From contig JBIIDH010000009.1 in assembly GCA_044238435.1 (NCBI GenBank), positions 1 to 52,057 on the forward strand: a DNA stretch of 52,057 nucleotides. Reading direction: 5' to 3'. Position 1 is the stretch's first letter, and every line of letters starts with the position of its first letter. This DNA comes from VFMC01 sp044238435 (GTDB lineage: Bacteria; Actinomycetota; Acidimicrobiia; Acidimicrobiales; Ilumatobacteraceae). Made by a program: the position numbers and the translations under genes. Under the pieces are notes generated by a model. The model was given only the letters and a program-made list of their open reading frames with translations, was not told the origin of the DNA and did no database searches. Positions 40,593 to 49,086 of this stretch are shown here, piece after piece.

Positions 40593-41759
40593 ATGACCCG
40601 TCTCGCTTCGTCACGGCACCGACTCCGTCTGGTCGCATCGGTCGCCGCGCTTGCGCTCGCAGCATGCGGCGGTGGAGGAGGAGCGGAGGAGGGCGGCGCC
40701 AGCGGCTCCACGCCGGCACCGACGGATGCGCCTGCTGTCGACAGTCAGGTGCCGGTCGACTCTGCCACCGTCGACACCGCTGCAACCGTCGGCACCGATG
40801 TCGACAGCACCGGCGTCGACACCAGTGCCGCCACCGAGACGACGGTCGCTCCGGAGACGGAGTTCGCGCCACTCGTGTTCACGACGCAGTCGGCGGGCCC
40901 GCTCAGTGTCACCGCCAGCGGATGTGTGGTCGACGGCATCGTCAGCGAGGGGGCCGAGTCGTGGGAGTCGGTGGCGCTGAGCGCCACCCATGCCTTCGTC
41001 CCTGTCGATGGAGGCGTGGCGGCACTGGCGTTCACGCCCGGTGCTGCCTGCGCAGCGACGCTCGACGCCGCTGTCGGAGACGGCGGCATCTTGGCCACAC
41101 CCGACTCGGTCGACACGGTGTCGGCGACCGCGACCAACAAGGTGGCGGCCAGCGGGGTGTTCAGCACCACGGTGTTCGACGTGGCGCTGGGCCAGTCGTT
41201 CACCTGCGACGACGCGACTGGAGTGGCAGCAATCTCTCCCGATGGCACCCGGATCGTCACCACGTTCCCCGGAAGTCCGGTCGAGCAGTTCGACCTCTCC
41301 GACACCACCTGCACACCCGCGGGCGAGATCCCGCTGCCTGCCGATCTGGCCGACCTGTACTTCTTCGGGTTCGCCGGCAGCGACTACTACATGGGCGGCA
41401 AGGGTGCCGACGAGACGGTGTACGCCACGCTGGTGAGCGGCGGCGCCACCCTGTGGAAGGTGGGCAATCCCGAGGTGGGTGCCCAGGGCTGGATCGGGTG
41501 GGTGCACGGGATGGTGCCGTGCAACGGTGGGCACTGCATCGTCGACACGAACACCGATTCGCTCATCGTCACCGATGCTGCCGGTGTGGTGCGGGCCCAG
41601 TTCGCCATCAGCGAACTCATCGGAGGTCGTCGCTTCTACCACGAGATGCACGTGGGCCCCGACGGCGCCGTCTACCTCGTCACGTCCGAGCGGGGCGACG
41701 ACGGTGCAGGAGGGTCGAAGTACCGGAGCGACCTCGTGCGGCTCGAGATCACCGGCTGA
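40593..41759 (+). CDS. lipoprotein with a Thr/Asp-rich linker and a propeller-like domain
   Basis: A 388-residue secreted lipoprotein. The signal (MTRLASSRHRLRLVASVAAL) ends in the lipobox LAAC and a Gly-rich start (CGGGGGAEEGG). A Thr/Ser/Asp/Val low-complexity linker (about 30-100) follows. The rest (about 100-388) has repeated DGTRIVTTFPG, DYYMGGKGADETVYATL and MHVGPDGAVYLVTS segments that look like a beta-propeller. Cys pairs near VPCNGGHC suggest disulphides. ATG 40593 follows AGGGGGA. No named function; surface binding or scaffold is plausible. Confidence 0.7.
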   Translation: MTRLASSRHRLRLVASVAALALAACGGGGGAEEGGASGSTPAPTDAPAVDSQVPVDSATVDTAATVGTDVDSTGVDTSAATETTVAPETEFAPLVFTTQSAGPLSVTASGCVVDGIVSEGAESWESVALSATHAFVPVDGGVAALAFTPGAACAATLDAAVGDGGILATPDSVDTVSATATNKVAASGVFSTTVFDVALGQSFTCDDATGVAAISPDGTRIVTTFPGSPVEQFDLSDTTCTPAGEIPLPADLADLYFFGFAGSDYYMGGKGADETVYATLVSGGATLWKVGNPEVGAQGWIGWVHGMVPCNGGHCIVDTNTDSLIVTDAAGVVRAQFAISELIGGRRFYHEMHVGPDGAVYLVTSERGDDGAGGSKYRSDLVRLEITG

Positions 41760-41812
41760 GTCGAGCTGACGGGTGGCGGTCCGACCCGCGATGACGTGGC
41801 AGAGTGCTGCGC

Positions 41813-42649
41813 ATGCGGGTGATGACCTGGAACCTGTGGTGGCGATTCGGCCCCTGGGAGGCACGTGAGGGTGCCATCCACGCCGTGTGCCGATCCGAGC
41901 AACCCGACGTCCTGCTGCTGCAGGAGGTGTGGGGTGCCGACGGCGACTCGGCCGCACATCGCATCGCCGCCACGCTCGGCTACCACGTCGCGCTCAGCGA
42001 CGACCCGTTCGCATCGCAGCGCGCCGACACCGGGGCCGGGTTCCACAACGCCATCGTCAGCCGCTGGCCGATCGGCCACGTCGTCAGCCATGCGCTGCCG
42101 CGTCTCGACGGCACCGCCGGTCATCGGCGTGCACTCGGCGCCGTGCTCGACACACCGTACGGCGCGTGGCCGGTCGTCAGCACCCACCTCGACCACCGGT
42201 TCGACGAGTCGGCGGTGCGGCAACTGCAGTGCGAGCGGGTGCTGCAGATCGTCGACGAGATGCGCGGCGACCCCGACCGCGATCCGCCAGTGGTGGTGGG
42301 TGGCGACTTCAACGCGCCCCCCGACAGCGACGAGATCCGTCTGCTCACCGGTCGACGGGCGGCGCCGGTGCGCAACCTCGTGCTGTCCGACTGCTGGGAG
42401 CAGGTGGGTGAGGGGGGTGGCACCACCTGGCGCTCCGACAATCCGTATCAGGCGGCCACCGCGTGGCCCGATCGACGGCTCGACTATGTGTTCGTCAGTT
42501 GGCCGCGTCCCAAGCCGTTCGGCAACCCGCACCACGCCCATCTGGCCGGGGTCGATGCTGTCCCGCTGGGCTCGCTGGGTCCCGTCGTCGCCAGCGATCA
42601 CGCCGCCGTGGTGGTCGACCTCGTGGTGGCACCTGCTCCCGCGAGCTGA
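41813..42649 (+). CDS. endonuclease/exonuclease/phosphatase-family protein
   Basis: A 278-residue EEP-fold hydrolase. It has the metal and catalytic motifs VMTWNLWW, LLLQEVWG (metal Glu), STHLDHR, GGDFNAPPDS (Asp/Asn) and a terminal SDHAAVVVDL (catalytic Asp-His). There is no signal peptide, so it acts in the cytoplasm. The superfamily includes DNA-repair AP endonucleases, sphingomyelinases and phosphodiesterases; the loops do not allow a choice. ATG 41813 follows CAGAGT by 7 bases. It precedes tdk by 28 bases but tdk has its own leaderless promoter. Confidence 0.85.
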   Translation: MRVMTWNLWWRFGPWEAREGAIHAVCRSEQPDVLLLQEVWGADGDSAAHRIAATLGYHVALSDDPFASQRADTGAGFHNAIVSRWPIGHVVSHALPRLDGTAGHRRALGAVLDTPYGAWPVVSTHLDHRFDESAVRQLQCERVLQIVDEMRGDPDRDPPVVVGGDFNAPPDSDEIRLLTGRRAAPVRNLVLSDCWEQVGEGGGTTWRSDNPYQAATAWPDRRLDYVFVSWPRPKPFGNPHHAHLAGVDAVPLGSLGPVVASDHAAVVVDLVVAPAPAS

Positions 42650-42677
42650 GCGGCGCGCAGGGTAGGGTCGCGGTTGC

Positions 42678-43283
42678 ATGGCGACGTTGCGCTTCAGCTT
42701 CGGCACGATGGGCTCGGGGAAGAGCACCATGGCGCTGCAGATCCATCACAACCTGGCGAGCCGCCAGTTGTTCGGTCTGCTGCTCACCACGCTCGACCGG
42801 GAAGGCGCCCAGGTGACGAGCCGGCTCGGGGTGGCCGCCGAGGCGGTGGAGGTGGTGCCCGAACTCGACCTCTACCAGCTCGCCCTCGACAACTGGCCGC
42901 TGCACTACCTGGTGTGCGACGAGGCGCAGTTCTACACCGAGGCGCAGTGCGACCAGCTCGCCCGCGTCGTCGACGACCTCGGTGTCGACGTGTTCGCCTT
43001 CGGGCTCATCACCGACTTCCGTGGTCTGCTCTTCGACGGCACCAAGCGGTTGCTCGAAGTTGCCGACGAGCGAGTGCCGATGCAGGTGGAGGCGCGCTGT
43101 TGGTGCGGTGCGCGGGCCACCCACAACGCTCGACTCGTGAACGGGCGCATCACCTACACCGGTGAGACGGTGGTGGTGGGCGACACCGGGGGAGGCGACA
43201 ACGAACAGCCACTGTTCGGCGATGCGGTGCGGTACGAGTTGCTGTGCCGCCGCCATTACGCAGCGGGCGAGATCGGCAGCTGA
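42678..43283 (+). CDS. tdk: thymidine kinase, type II
   Basis: A 201-residue kinase that salvages thymidine to dTMP. P-loop GTMGSGKST (about 9-17), Walker B CDEAQF, then VFAFGLITDFRG (lid and substrate contact) match type II thymidine kinases. Zinc ligands appear as CWCGA and LCRRH rather than the usual two CxxC pairs. The P-loop reads GSGKST instead of the common FSGKTE, a variant of this group. TAGGGT (42663-42668) ends 9 bases before the ATG (leaderless). It may feed dNTP pools alongside NrdJ. The capA-like gene starts 4 bases after its stop. Confidence 0.85.
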   Translation: MATLRFSFGTMGSGKSTMALQIHHNLASRQLFGLLLTTLDREGAQVTSRLGVAAEAVEVVPELDLYQLALDNWPLHYLVCDEAQFYTEAQCDQLARVVDDLGVDVFAFGLITDFRGLLFDGTKRLLEVADERVPMQVEARCWCGARATHNARLVNGRITYTGETVVVGDTGGGDNEQPLFGDAVRYELLCRRHYAAGEIGS

Positions 43284-43286
43284 GCG

Positions 43287-44459
43287 GTGAGTCGGCGGCG
43301 TCGGACGGGAAGTGGTCCGGCGTGGTCGACCGCTGTGCTGACGCTCGGTATCGGCCTGCTCGCCGTGCCGGGCACCGGGCGTGCCGCCGACGACGCCATC
43401 GTGCTCGACGGATGGGCGGTGGCTCGCACTTCGGCACAGCGGCTCAGCCCGCCGTCGCCCATCATCACCTTGGCGTTCGCGGGCGACACCCTGGTGCACA
43501 GTCCGCTGGTGGCCCGGGCCTGGCAGAACGGCGGGGGTTCGCGCTACGACTTCGCGCCCATGTTCGTCCGCATCGCTCCGGTGGTCGGCTGGGCCGACCT
43601 CGCCGTGTGCCATCTCGAGTCACCCGTCGCACCGTTCGGCGAGCCATTGAGCACGGCGCCGCGCTACGGCATTCCCGGCGACATCGCTGTCGGCCTCGCC
43701 GCAGCCGGGTGGGACCGATGCAGTACGGCCAGCAACCACAGCTACGACCGTGGCGTCGGTGGTGTCGACGCCACCGTCGCGTCGCTCACGGCTGCCGGTC
43801 TCGGACAGTCGGGTATGGCGCGGGCCCCGCTCGAACGCATCGCGCCGGTACTCGACGTGCGTGGGGTGAAGGTGGTGCACCTGTCGTACACCTGGAGCCT
43901 GAACGGGATGCGGCTGCCTGCAGAGCAGCCCTGGCTCGTGAACCTCATCGACCCGGTGCAGATCGTGGCCGACGCCACCGAGGCGCGATCGCGGGGAGCC
44001 GAGATCGTGGTCGTCAGCCTCCACTGGGGTGTCGAGAAGGAGTCGCGGCCGTCGTCGTATCAGCGCGAGGTCGCCGACGCGGTCACCGCGTCCGGTGCGG
44101 TCGACCTGATCGTCGGTCACCATGCCCATGTGGTGCAGCCCATCGAGCAGGTCAACGGCCGGTGGGTGGCGTTCGGTCTGGGCAACCATCTGTCGAACAT
44201 GACCGACGGGTTCGGGTGGCCTGCAGCGAGCCAGGACGGTGCAGTGCTGCTGGTCACGATGCATCGCGGGGCCGACGGCACGATTGCGATCGATCGCCCC
44301 GAGGTGGTGCCCACCTGGGTCGACCGCAACGACGGGTGGGTCGTGCGGCCGGTCGTCGCCGACCTGGCCGACCCGGCCACATCGACCGGCGTACGCGCTC
44401 AGCTCGCGGCGTCGCTCGCTCGCACCCGCGCGGTGCTGGGCGACTTCATCCGCGGATGA
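43287..44459 (+). CDS. CapA/PgsA-like (poly-gamma-glutamate synthesis) metallophosphatase-fold protein
   Basis: A 390-residue exported protein. A basic N-terminus with a hydrophobic signal (about 12-34, ending GTGRA) precedes the CapA fold: ITLAFAGDTLVH, VCHLESPVAP, STASNHSYDRG, VVVSLHWGVE, VGHHAHVVQP and FGLGNHLSNM. These are the His/Asp/Asn positions of the metallophosphatase-like family associated with capsular polyglutamate export. No pgsB/C genes are present, so a different envelope role is possible. GTG 43287 follows tdk by 3 bases, and the last 14 bases overlap the convergent acyltransferase gene. Confidence 0.85.
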   Translation: MSRRRRTGSGPAWSTAVLTLGIGLLAVPGTGRAADDAIVLDGWAVARTSAQRLSPPSPIITLAFAGDTLVHSPLVARAWQNGGGSRYDFAPMFVRIAPVVGWADLAVCHLESPVAPFGEPLSTAPRYGIPGDIAVGLAAAGWDRCSTASNHSYDRGVGGVDATVASLTAAGLGQSGMARAPLERIAPVLDVRGVKVVHLSYTWSLNGMRLPAEQPWLVNLIDPVQIVADATEARSRGAEIVVVSLHWGVEKESRPSSYQREVADAVTASGAVDLIVGHHAHVVQPIEQVNGRWVAFGLGNHLSNMTDGFGWPAASQDGAVLLVTMHRGADGTIAIDRPEVVPTWVDRNDGWVVRPVVADLADPATSTGVRAQLAASLARTRAVLGDFIRG

Positions 44460-46479
44460 GCGCCACCAACTGCGGCACCACGGCGTCGCGCACGAACTCG
44501 TCGGCCGCCTCGGTCGAGAGGTGTACGCCGTCGGGTCGTCCGTCCGGTCCGTCGAGGCCGTTCACGGTGAGCCACGCCGGCAGGTCGACCTGTTCGACCG
44601 GGAGGTCGGTGACGATGGTGCGCAGTGCCTGCCACCGCACCGGGTCGTCCATCGGGCTGGTGATGCGGTCCCACTCGAGGTCGATGTCGGGTGGGGTGAT
44701 CCACACCACCCGCGCTCCCGTGGCCTCGACGTGGGCGACGAAGGCCCGGTAGGCCCGCGAGATCATCGTCGCCCCGTCGGGATCGGCAACCGACACGACC
44801 CGGCCATCGGCCATGGTGATGTCGGTGCCGTCCCACGGGCCCACGCTCACCAGCACCACGTCGTAGCCCTCGGCGGCGACCCGGCGGGTGATGGAGTCCC
44901 ATTCGCTCACGCATGCCGAGAGGTCGATCGTGGTCTGCTGGCCGTCGCTGTCGGTCATAGCGTGCAGGCGACCGTCGTCGACCGCCGACAGGCCGCAACC
45001 GGGGAATGCGGCGCTGCCGGCCAGCACCGTGTCGGTGTGGCGCTCGCTGTACGGCACGAGTGCCTCGGCGAGGTGCACTGCCGTACTGTCGCCGACGATG
45101 AGCACGCGGACGGGTCGGGGTGCCGGGGGAGCGGTACTGGCCGGCGTGCGTGGTGTGCCGTCGGGTGCGGCTGCGAGGGCGCTCTCGCGAGCGGCGGTGG
45201 TGGTGGGGGCCACGGCAGCGGAGGCCAGGGATGGGGAGGCCAGGGATGGGGAGGCCGGTGGAGGTGCGAGCGTGACGACGAGGGCATCGCTCGAACGGGG
45301 TGCTGGAACCACGAGCAGGGTCGCAGCGACGACAGCGGTGAGGGCGCCGACTGCGGCGACGGTGCCGGGCCGGCCGGCCAGCCGACGGCGCGAGCGGATG
45401 GGCTGTTCGATCCATCGGAACGAGAGGTCGGCCAGGGCCACCGCGATCGCCACCCGGAGCAATGCCAGGGCGAGGCCGTCGAGTTGGGTGCGCTGCTCGT
45501 CGATCAACGCGATGACCGGCCAGTGCCACAGGTAGATGCCGTAGCTGCGGTCGCCTACCCAGCGCATGGGTCGCGCCGCCAGCACCCGTCCCCAGGCGCC
45601 GTCGGCCACGGCCACCACCACGACCACCGCCAGCGCAGCGAACAGCGGGAAGCCCCAGTGGAACAGCCAGTCCGACCGCTCGGACGAGACCGCCACCAGC
45701 GTGAGGGCACCTACTGCGGCGCCCGGTGCGAGGCGTCGGGCGAGTCCTCCGCCCCGTAGGGCACCGCCTCGGTCGATGGTGAACGCCCCGGCGGCAGCAC
45801 CGATGAGGAGCGCATGGGCCCGAGCGAAGGTGTTCATGTAGGTCGCTGTCCGATCGGTCGGATCGAACAGTGCAGCCATGAACAGGATCGACGCTGCAGC
45901 GAGCAGGAGCGCCACGGTCGAGACCGCGACCCGACTGCCGATGCGCCACCGCCGCGCAAGCGAGATGGTGCCCACCACGAGGAGCGGCCAGACGAGGTAG
46001 AACTGCTCCTCGATGGCGAGCGACCAGAAGTGGGTGAGCGGCGACACGTCGCCGAAGCGCGCCCAGTAGTCGCCGCCGCCGCTGATGGTGCCCCAGTTCG
46101 ACGCCCAGAACGTGGCGAACAGTGCGTCGCGTCGGAGCGAGGCCACCGCGACACCGAGCAGAGGCCACAGCACCACGACCACCCCGATGACCGTGAGGCT
46201 CGCCGGCATCAGGCGGCGCACCCGGGCGCCCCAGAAGTGGCCGAGGCCGATGCGGGCGGTGCGGTCGTGTTCGGCGAGCAGGCGCCAGGTGATGAGCCAG
46301 CCGGAAATGACGAAGAACGCGTCGACGCCGAGGTTGCCGCCGTCGAGGTAGCCGAGGTGGAACGCCACCACCAGGCCCACCGACACTGCACGTAGACCAT
46401 CGAGGCCCGGCCGGTAGCCCGGCGAGCCGATGGTGACGGAGTGTTGAGTGGGTCGGCTGAGCACCTCGGCGGTGGTCAT
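44446..46479 (-). CDS. OafA-type membrane acyltransferase with a C-terminal SGNH domain
   Basis: A 677-residue protein that O-acylates envelope glycans. About ten helices (about 20-370) of the acyltransferase-3 family start YRPGLDGLRAVSVGLVVAFH and hold FFVISGWLIT, EEQFYLVWPLL and YLWHWPV. A Pro/Ala/Ser linker (about 395-445) joins them to an external SGNH domain: VLIVGDSTAVHLAEAL (Ser block), VGPWDG and GVHLSTEAADEF (His block). ATG 46479 is preceded by TACGTT, 7 bases away (minus strand), a leaderless signature; the frame opens further upstream. The linker contains short LASPS-type repeats. The adjacent SGNH gene may serve the same glycan. Confidence 0.9.
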   Translation of the reverse strand: MTTAEVLSRPTQHSVTIGSPGYRPGLDGLRAVSVGLVVAFHLGYLDGGNLGVDAFFVISGWLITWRLLAEHDRTARIGLGHFWGARVRRLMPASLTVIGVVVVLWPLLGVAVASLRRDALFATFWASNWGTISGGGDYWARFGDVSPLTHFWSLAIEEQFYLVWPLLVVGTISLARRWRIGSRVAVSTVALLLAAASILFMAALFDPTDRTATYMNTFARAHALLIGAAAGAFTIDRGGALRGGGLARRLAPGAAVGALTLVAVSSERSDWLFHWGFPLFAALAVVVVVAVADGAWGRVLAARPMRWVGDRSYGIYLWHWPVIALIDEQRTQLDGLALALLRVAIAVALADLSFRWIEQPIRSRRRLAGRPGTVAAVGALTAVVAATLLVVPAPRSSDALVVTLAPPPASPSLASPSLASAAVAPTTTAARESALAAAPDGTPRTPASTAPPAPRPVRVLIVGDSTAVHLAEALVPYSERHTDTVLAGSAAFPGCGLSAVDDGRLHAMTDSDGQQTTIDLSACVSEWDSITRRVAAEGYDVVLVSVGPWDGTDITMADGRVVSVADPDGATMISRAYRAFVAHVEATGARVVWITPPDIDLEWDRITSPMDDPVRWQALRTIVTDLPVEQVDLPAWLTVNGLDGPDGRPDGVHLSTEAADEFVRDAVVPQLVALIRG

Positions 46480-46586
46480 GCGGGGCAACGTAGCAGTACA
46501 ACTCTCCCGAGGGGAGGGGTGATTGGCGACACATGTGGCGAAGGTCTCCTGCGCGCGTGTGGCACTACGCAGGGTGACTCGGCACA

Positions 46587-47354
46587 GTGCGAACCGTGGT
46601 GATTCGGCGGCGTGTAGTGGCTCTGTTTGCGGCGATCTTGCCGATCCTGGCGTTGGCGCCCGTCGCCGAGGCTCGTAGCGAAGCGCCCGCGACGAAGCCG
46701 TCGGCACGGGTCACCCGCATCGTGTTGCTGGGCGACTCGCTGGCGCACGAGGTGAGCGGCGTGGTGCAGTTCCTCTCCCGGTCGAAGCCGGTCATCCCGA
46801 AGTTCTGGGGAGGCACGGCACCGTGCGACTGGCTGGGGGTCGACCTGGAGGCCAACCGCTCGACGGTAGTGGTGGTCTCGTTCACGGGCAATTCACTCAC
46901 TCCCTGCATGAGCGATGGTGCCGACGGGTACCTGCGCGGCGACGCCTTGATCGAGCGGTACCGCGCCGATGTCACGGCACTGGTCACCTCCGCCCGCGCG
47001 TCGGGCGCCCGAGTGCTCCTGATCGGTCAACCGCTCCGGGCGCCGTCGTTCGGGGCCGATGTCGAGGTGGAGGGCATCAATGCGATCTATCGCGAACTGG
47101 CGCTGCAGCGGTACGTGTCGTTCGTCGATGCGGGCGGATACGTCGAGATGAACGGTGCGTTCACCGATCGGCTGCCGTGTGCGCCCATCGAGCCGGTGTG
47201 CGGCGACGACGGCCAGAACGTCGTGCGCGGCGATGGCGTGCACTTCTGCCCGGTGCCCGGGCCTCCCGGCAGTTGCGAGGTGTGGTCGTCGGGCGCGTTG
47301 CGGTTCGGCATGGTCATCGCCTACGCCGCTGCGCGACCCGCTGCATTCGACTGA
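46587..47354 (+). CDS. exported SGNH-hydrolase-like protein
   Basis: A 255-residue protein with a signal peptide (VVALFAAILPILALAPVAEA, cleaved near residue 29). The SGNH blocks are IVLLGDSLAHEVSG (Ser), SFTGNSLT (Asn block) and RGDGVHFCP (Asp-x-x-His). Cysteines in TAPCDW, TPCMS, LPCAP, PVCGDD, HFCP and GSCEV probably pair. It sits divergently beside the OafA-type acyltransferase, whose own C-terminus is also SGNH; deacetylation or acetyl transfer on an extracellular glycan is plausible. The start is GTG at 46587. Confidence 0.75.
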   Translation: MRTVVIRRRVVALFAAILPILALAPVAEARSEAPATKPSARVTRIVLLGDSLAHEVSGVVQFLSRSKPVIPKFWGGTAPCDWLGVDLEANRSTVVVVSFTGNSLTPCMSDGADGYLRGDALIERYRADVTALVTSARASGARVLLIGQPLRAPSFGADVEVEGINAIYRELALQRYVSFVDAGGYVEMNGAFTDRLPCAPIEPVCGDDGQNVVRGDGVHFCPVPGPPGSCEVWSSGALRFGMVIAYAAARPAAFD

Positions 47355-47378
47355 GCCGGGCGGCGTTGCCGCCGACGG

Positions 47379-48653
47379 TCACTTCCAGGTGCAGGGCAGG
47401 CGCTTGATGCCGTTGATGAAGTTGCTCTGCAGGTAATCGGGCTCGCCCGTGATGCGCATGTTCGGCAGGCGCCGGCGGATCTCGTCGAACATCACCGCGA
47501 TCTCGCGGCGCGCCAGGTTCGCTCCCAGGCAGAAGTGCGGTCCGCCGGCCCCGAAGCCGGCCTGCTGGGGCTGCAGAGGGCGACGCACGTCGAACTCGTA
47601 CGGGTTGGCCCACACGGTCTCGTCGCGGTTGGCCGAGTTGTACCAGAGCACCACCTTGTCGCCGGCGGCCACCTTGGTGCCGTTGATGACGACGTCTTCG
47701 GTGGCGGTGCGGCGGAAGTGGATGACGGGGGTGGCCCAGCGGACGATCTCGTCGACCGCGGTCTTGGTGGTTCCCTCGAAGTCGTTGAACCAGATGTCGC
47801 GCTGGTCGGGGTACTGGGTGAGTGCCCGCATGCCGTGGCTGATGGCGTTGCGCGTGGTCTCGTTACCGGCCACGGCCAGCAGGATGAAGAACGAACCGAA
47901 CTCCTGCGACGTGAGCCGCTCGCCGTCGACCTCGGCGTGCATCATGATCGACGACAGATCGTCGGTGGGGTTCTTCAGACGTTCCTCACCGAGCGCCTGG
48001 GCGTAGCCGTACATACCGATGGCCGCGCCCATCAACGCCTCGAGGGTGCCGCCGAACTCGGGGTCGCCGGCACCGAGGATGACGTTGGTCCAGTTGAAGA
48101 TCTGCTGCTCGTCGGCAGCAGGGATGCCCATCATCTCGCAGATGATCTGCAGCGGCAGGGGAGCGGCGATCTCGTTGACGAAGTCGCACTCGCCCTCGGG
48201 GAAGCGCTCGAGCAGGCTGTCGACGAGTGCCTCGGCCTTCTGGTGCACGTACTGCTCGACGCGGTTGATCTCTTTCGGGGTGAAGCCCTTCGAGACGATC
48301 GAGCGGAGGCGGAAGTGCTTGGGGTCGTCCATCGCGATCATCGACCCGAAGAACTCGGCCATCTCCATCGGCAGGTCCTGGATGTTGCTGCCCTGGCCGC
48401 TGATGAACAACTGCGGGTTGCGGCTGGCGAACCACACGTCCTCGTGACGCACGAGCGACCAGTAGCCGGGCCCGACCGGGAACGGCGAGTCCTCGAACGT
48501 GCGCTCCTCGTAGAAGTGCAGCCCCGGTGCCTGGCGCAGCGCCCGGAACGCTCCCTCCCGGTAGTCGCGTGAGGCGAGCCAGAACTCGGGATCGGAGAGG
48601 TCGAACGAGTCGGCGCCGACGCTGCCGTCGACCAGGGGAGCAATGTCTGCCAT
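47379..48653 (-). CDS. cytochrome P450, CYP125-like
   Basis: A 424-residue soluble P450. The I-helix is LLAVAGNETTRNAISHGM, the K-helix EXXR is DEIVRWATPVIHFRRTA, and the haem-Cys loop is FGAGGPHFCLGANLARRE. AGNETTRN together with RWATPVIHFRRTA resembles CYP125/CYP142 sterol C-27 hydroxylases. ATG 48653 is 6 bases after a TACTGT -10 on the minus strand. It is divergent from a 95-residue protein across a 40-base shared region. Ferredoxin and ferredoxin reductase are not in the window. Substrate sterol or long-chain lipid, inferred. Confidence 0.88.
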   Translation of the reverse strand: MADIAPLVDGSVGADSFDLSDPEFWLASRDYREGAFRALRQAPGLHFYEERTFEDSPFPVGPGYWSLVRHEDVWFASRNPQLFISGQGSNIQDLPMEMAEFFGSMIAMDDPKHFRLRSIVSKGFTPKEINRVEQYVHQKAEALVDSLLERFPEGECDFVNEIAAPLPLQIICEMMGIPAADEQQIFNWTNVILGAGDPEFGGTLEALMGAAIGMYGYAQALGEERLKNPTDDLSSIMMHAEVDGERLTSQEFGSFFILLAVAGNETTRNAISHGMRALTQYPDQRDIWFNDFEGTTKTAVDEIVRWATPVIHFRRTATEDVVINGTKVAAGDKVVLWYNSANRDETVWANPYEFDVRRPLQPQQAGFGAGGPHFCLGANLARREIAVMFDEIRRRLPNMRITGEPDYLQSNFINGIKRLPCTWK

Positions 48654-48693
48654 GAGACGACAGTATCGGTTGTGTCTCACCTACTGTCTCATC
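48654..48693. promoter_or_regulatory. back-to-back leaderless promoters with an inverted repeat
   Basis: The minus-strand -10 TACTGT (48660-48665) is 6 bases from the P450 ATG. The plus-strand -10 TACTGT (48682-48687) is 6 bases from GTG 48694. The two -10s form a symmetrical pair: GACAGTA and TACTGTC, flanked by ATGAGAC-like and GTCTCAT-like sequence. One dimeric repressor could control both genes. Confidence 0.65.
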
Positions 48694-48981
48694 GTGGCCG
48701 AGTTCACCTTCTTCGTCGACGCCGATCTGTACGGGTTCGGGGCGGGTGAGCTCGCTGCCGATGAAGCCGACCTGCACGCGGCCGGGGTGAGCCTGGTCGA
48801 CATCCCCACCGGGTACGGCCTCGACCTCGGTGAACGCATCCCGGTGCGGGTGGTGGGCACGCCGAAGGGTCTGCGGTTCTATGCCAAGTTGCTGGGTCTG
48901 CGCGATCCGCTGCAGCTCGACGAACTCGAGCGGGTCATCGCCGCTGCCGATGCGCGTGGTGAGTTCCTCCACGATCTGTGA
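48694..48981 (+). CDS. small protein of unknown function
   Basis: A 95-residue acidic protein (AEFTFFVDADLYGFGAGELA, then a basic central SLVDIPTGYGLDLGERIPVRVV and helical DPLQLDELERVIAAADA). I know no family. It is probably expressed from the divergent P450 promoter pair; GTG 48694 is chosen because TACTGT lies 6 bases upstream, although the frame opens earlier. Ends just before the 14-bp tandem repeats. Confidence 0.55.
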   Translation: MAEFTFFVDADLYGFGAGELAADEADLHAAGVSLVDIPTGYGLDLGERIPVRVVGTPKGLRFYAKLLGLRDPLQLDELERVIAAADARGEFLHDL

Positions 48982-48994
48982 CCCTGCAGGTTGG

Positions 48995-49064
48995 ATTGGG
49001 CAGGTGGGATTGGGCAGGTGGGATCGGGCAGGTGGGATCGGGCAGGTGGGATCGGGCGCGTGGG
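48995..49064 (+). repeat. five 14-bp tandem repeats
   Basis: ATYGGGCAGGTGGG-type units begin at 48995, 49009, 49023, 49037 and 49051; the first two read ATTGGG, the next two ATCGGG, and the last ATCGGGCGCGTGGG is diverged. They occupy the space between the small gene and the PIG-L promoter. Confidence 0.9.
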
Positions 49065-49086
49065 GGCGGGCCGTTAGGGTGGGCTG

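Noticed and set aside
48995..49064. CRISPR-like repeat array.
   Set aside because: The 14-bp units are head-to-tail with no spacers and there are no cas genes.
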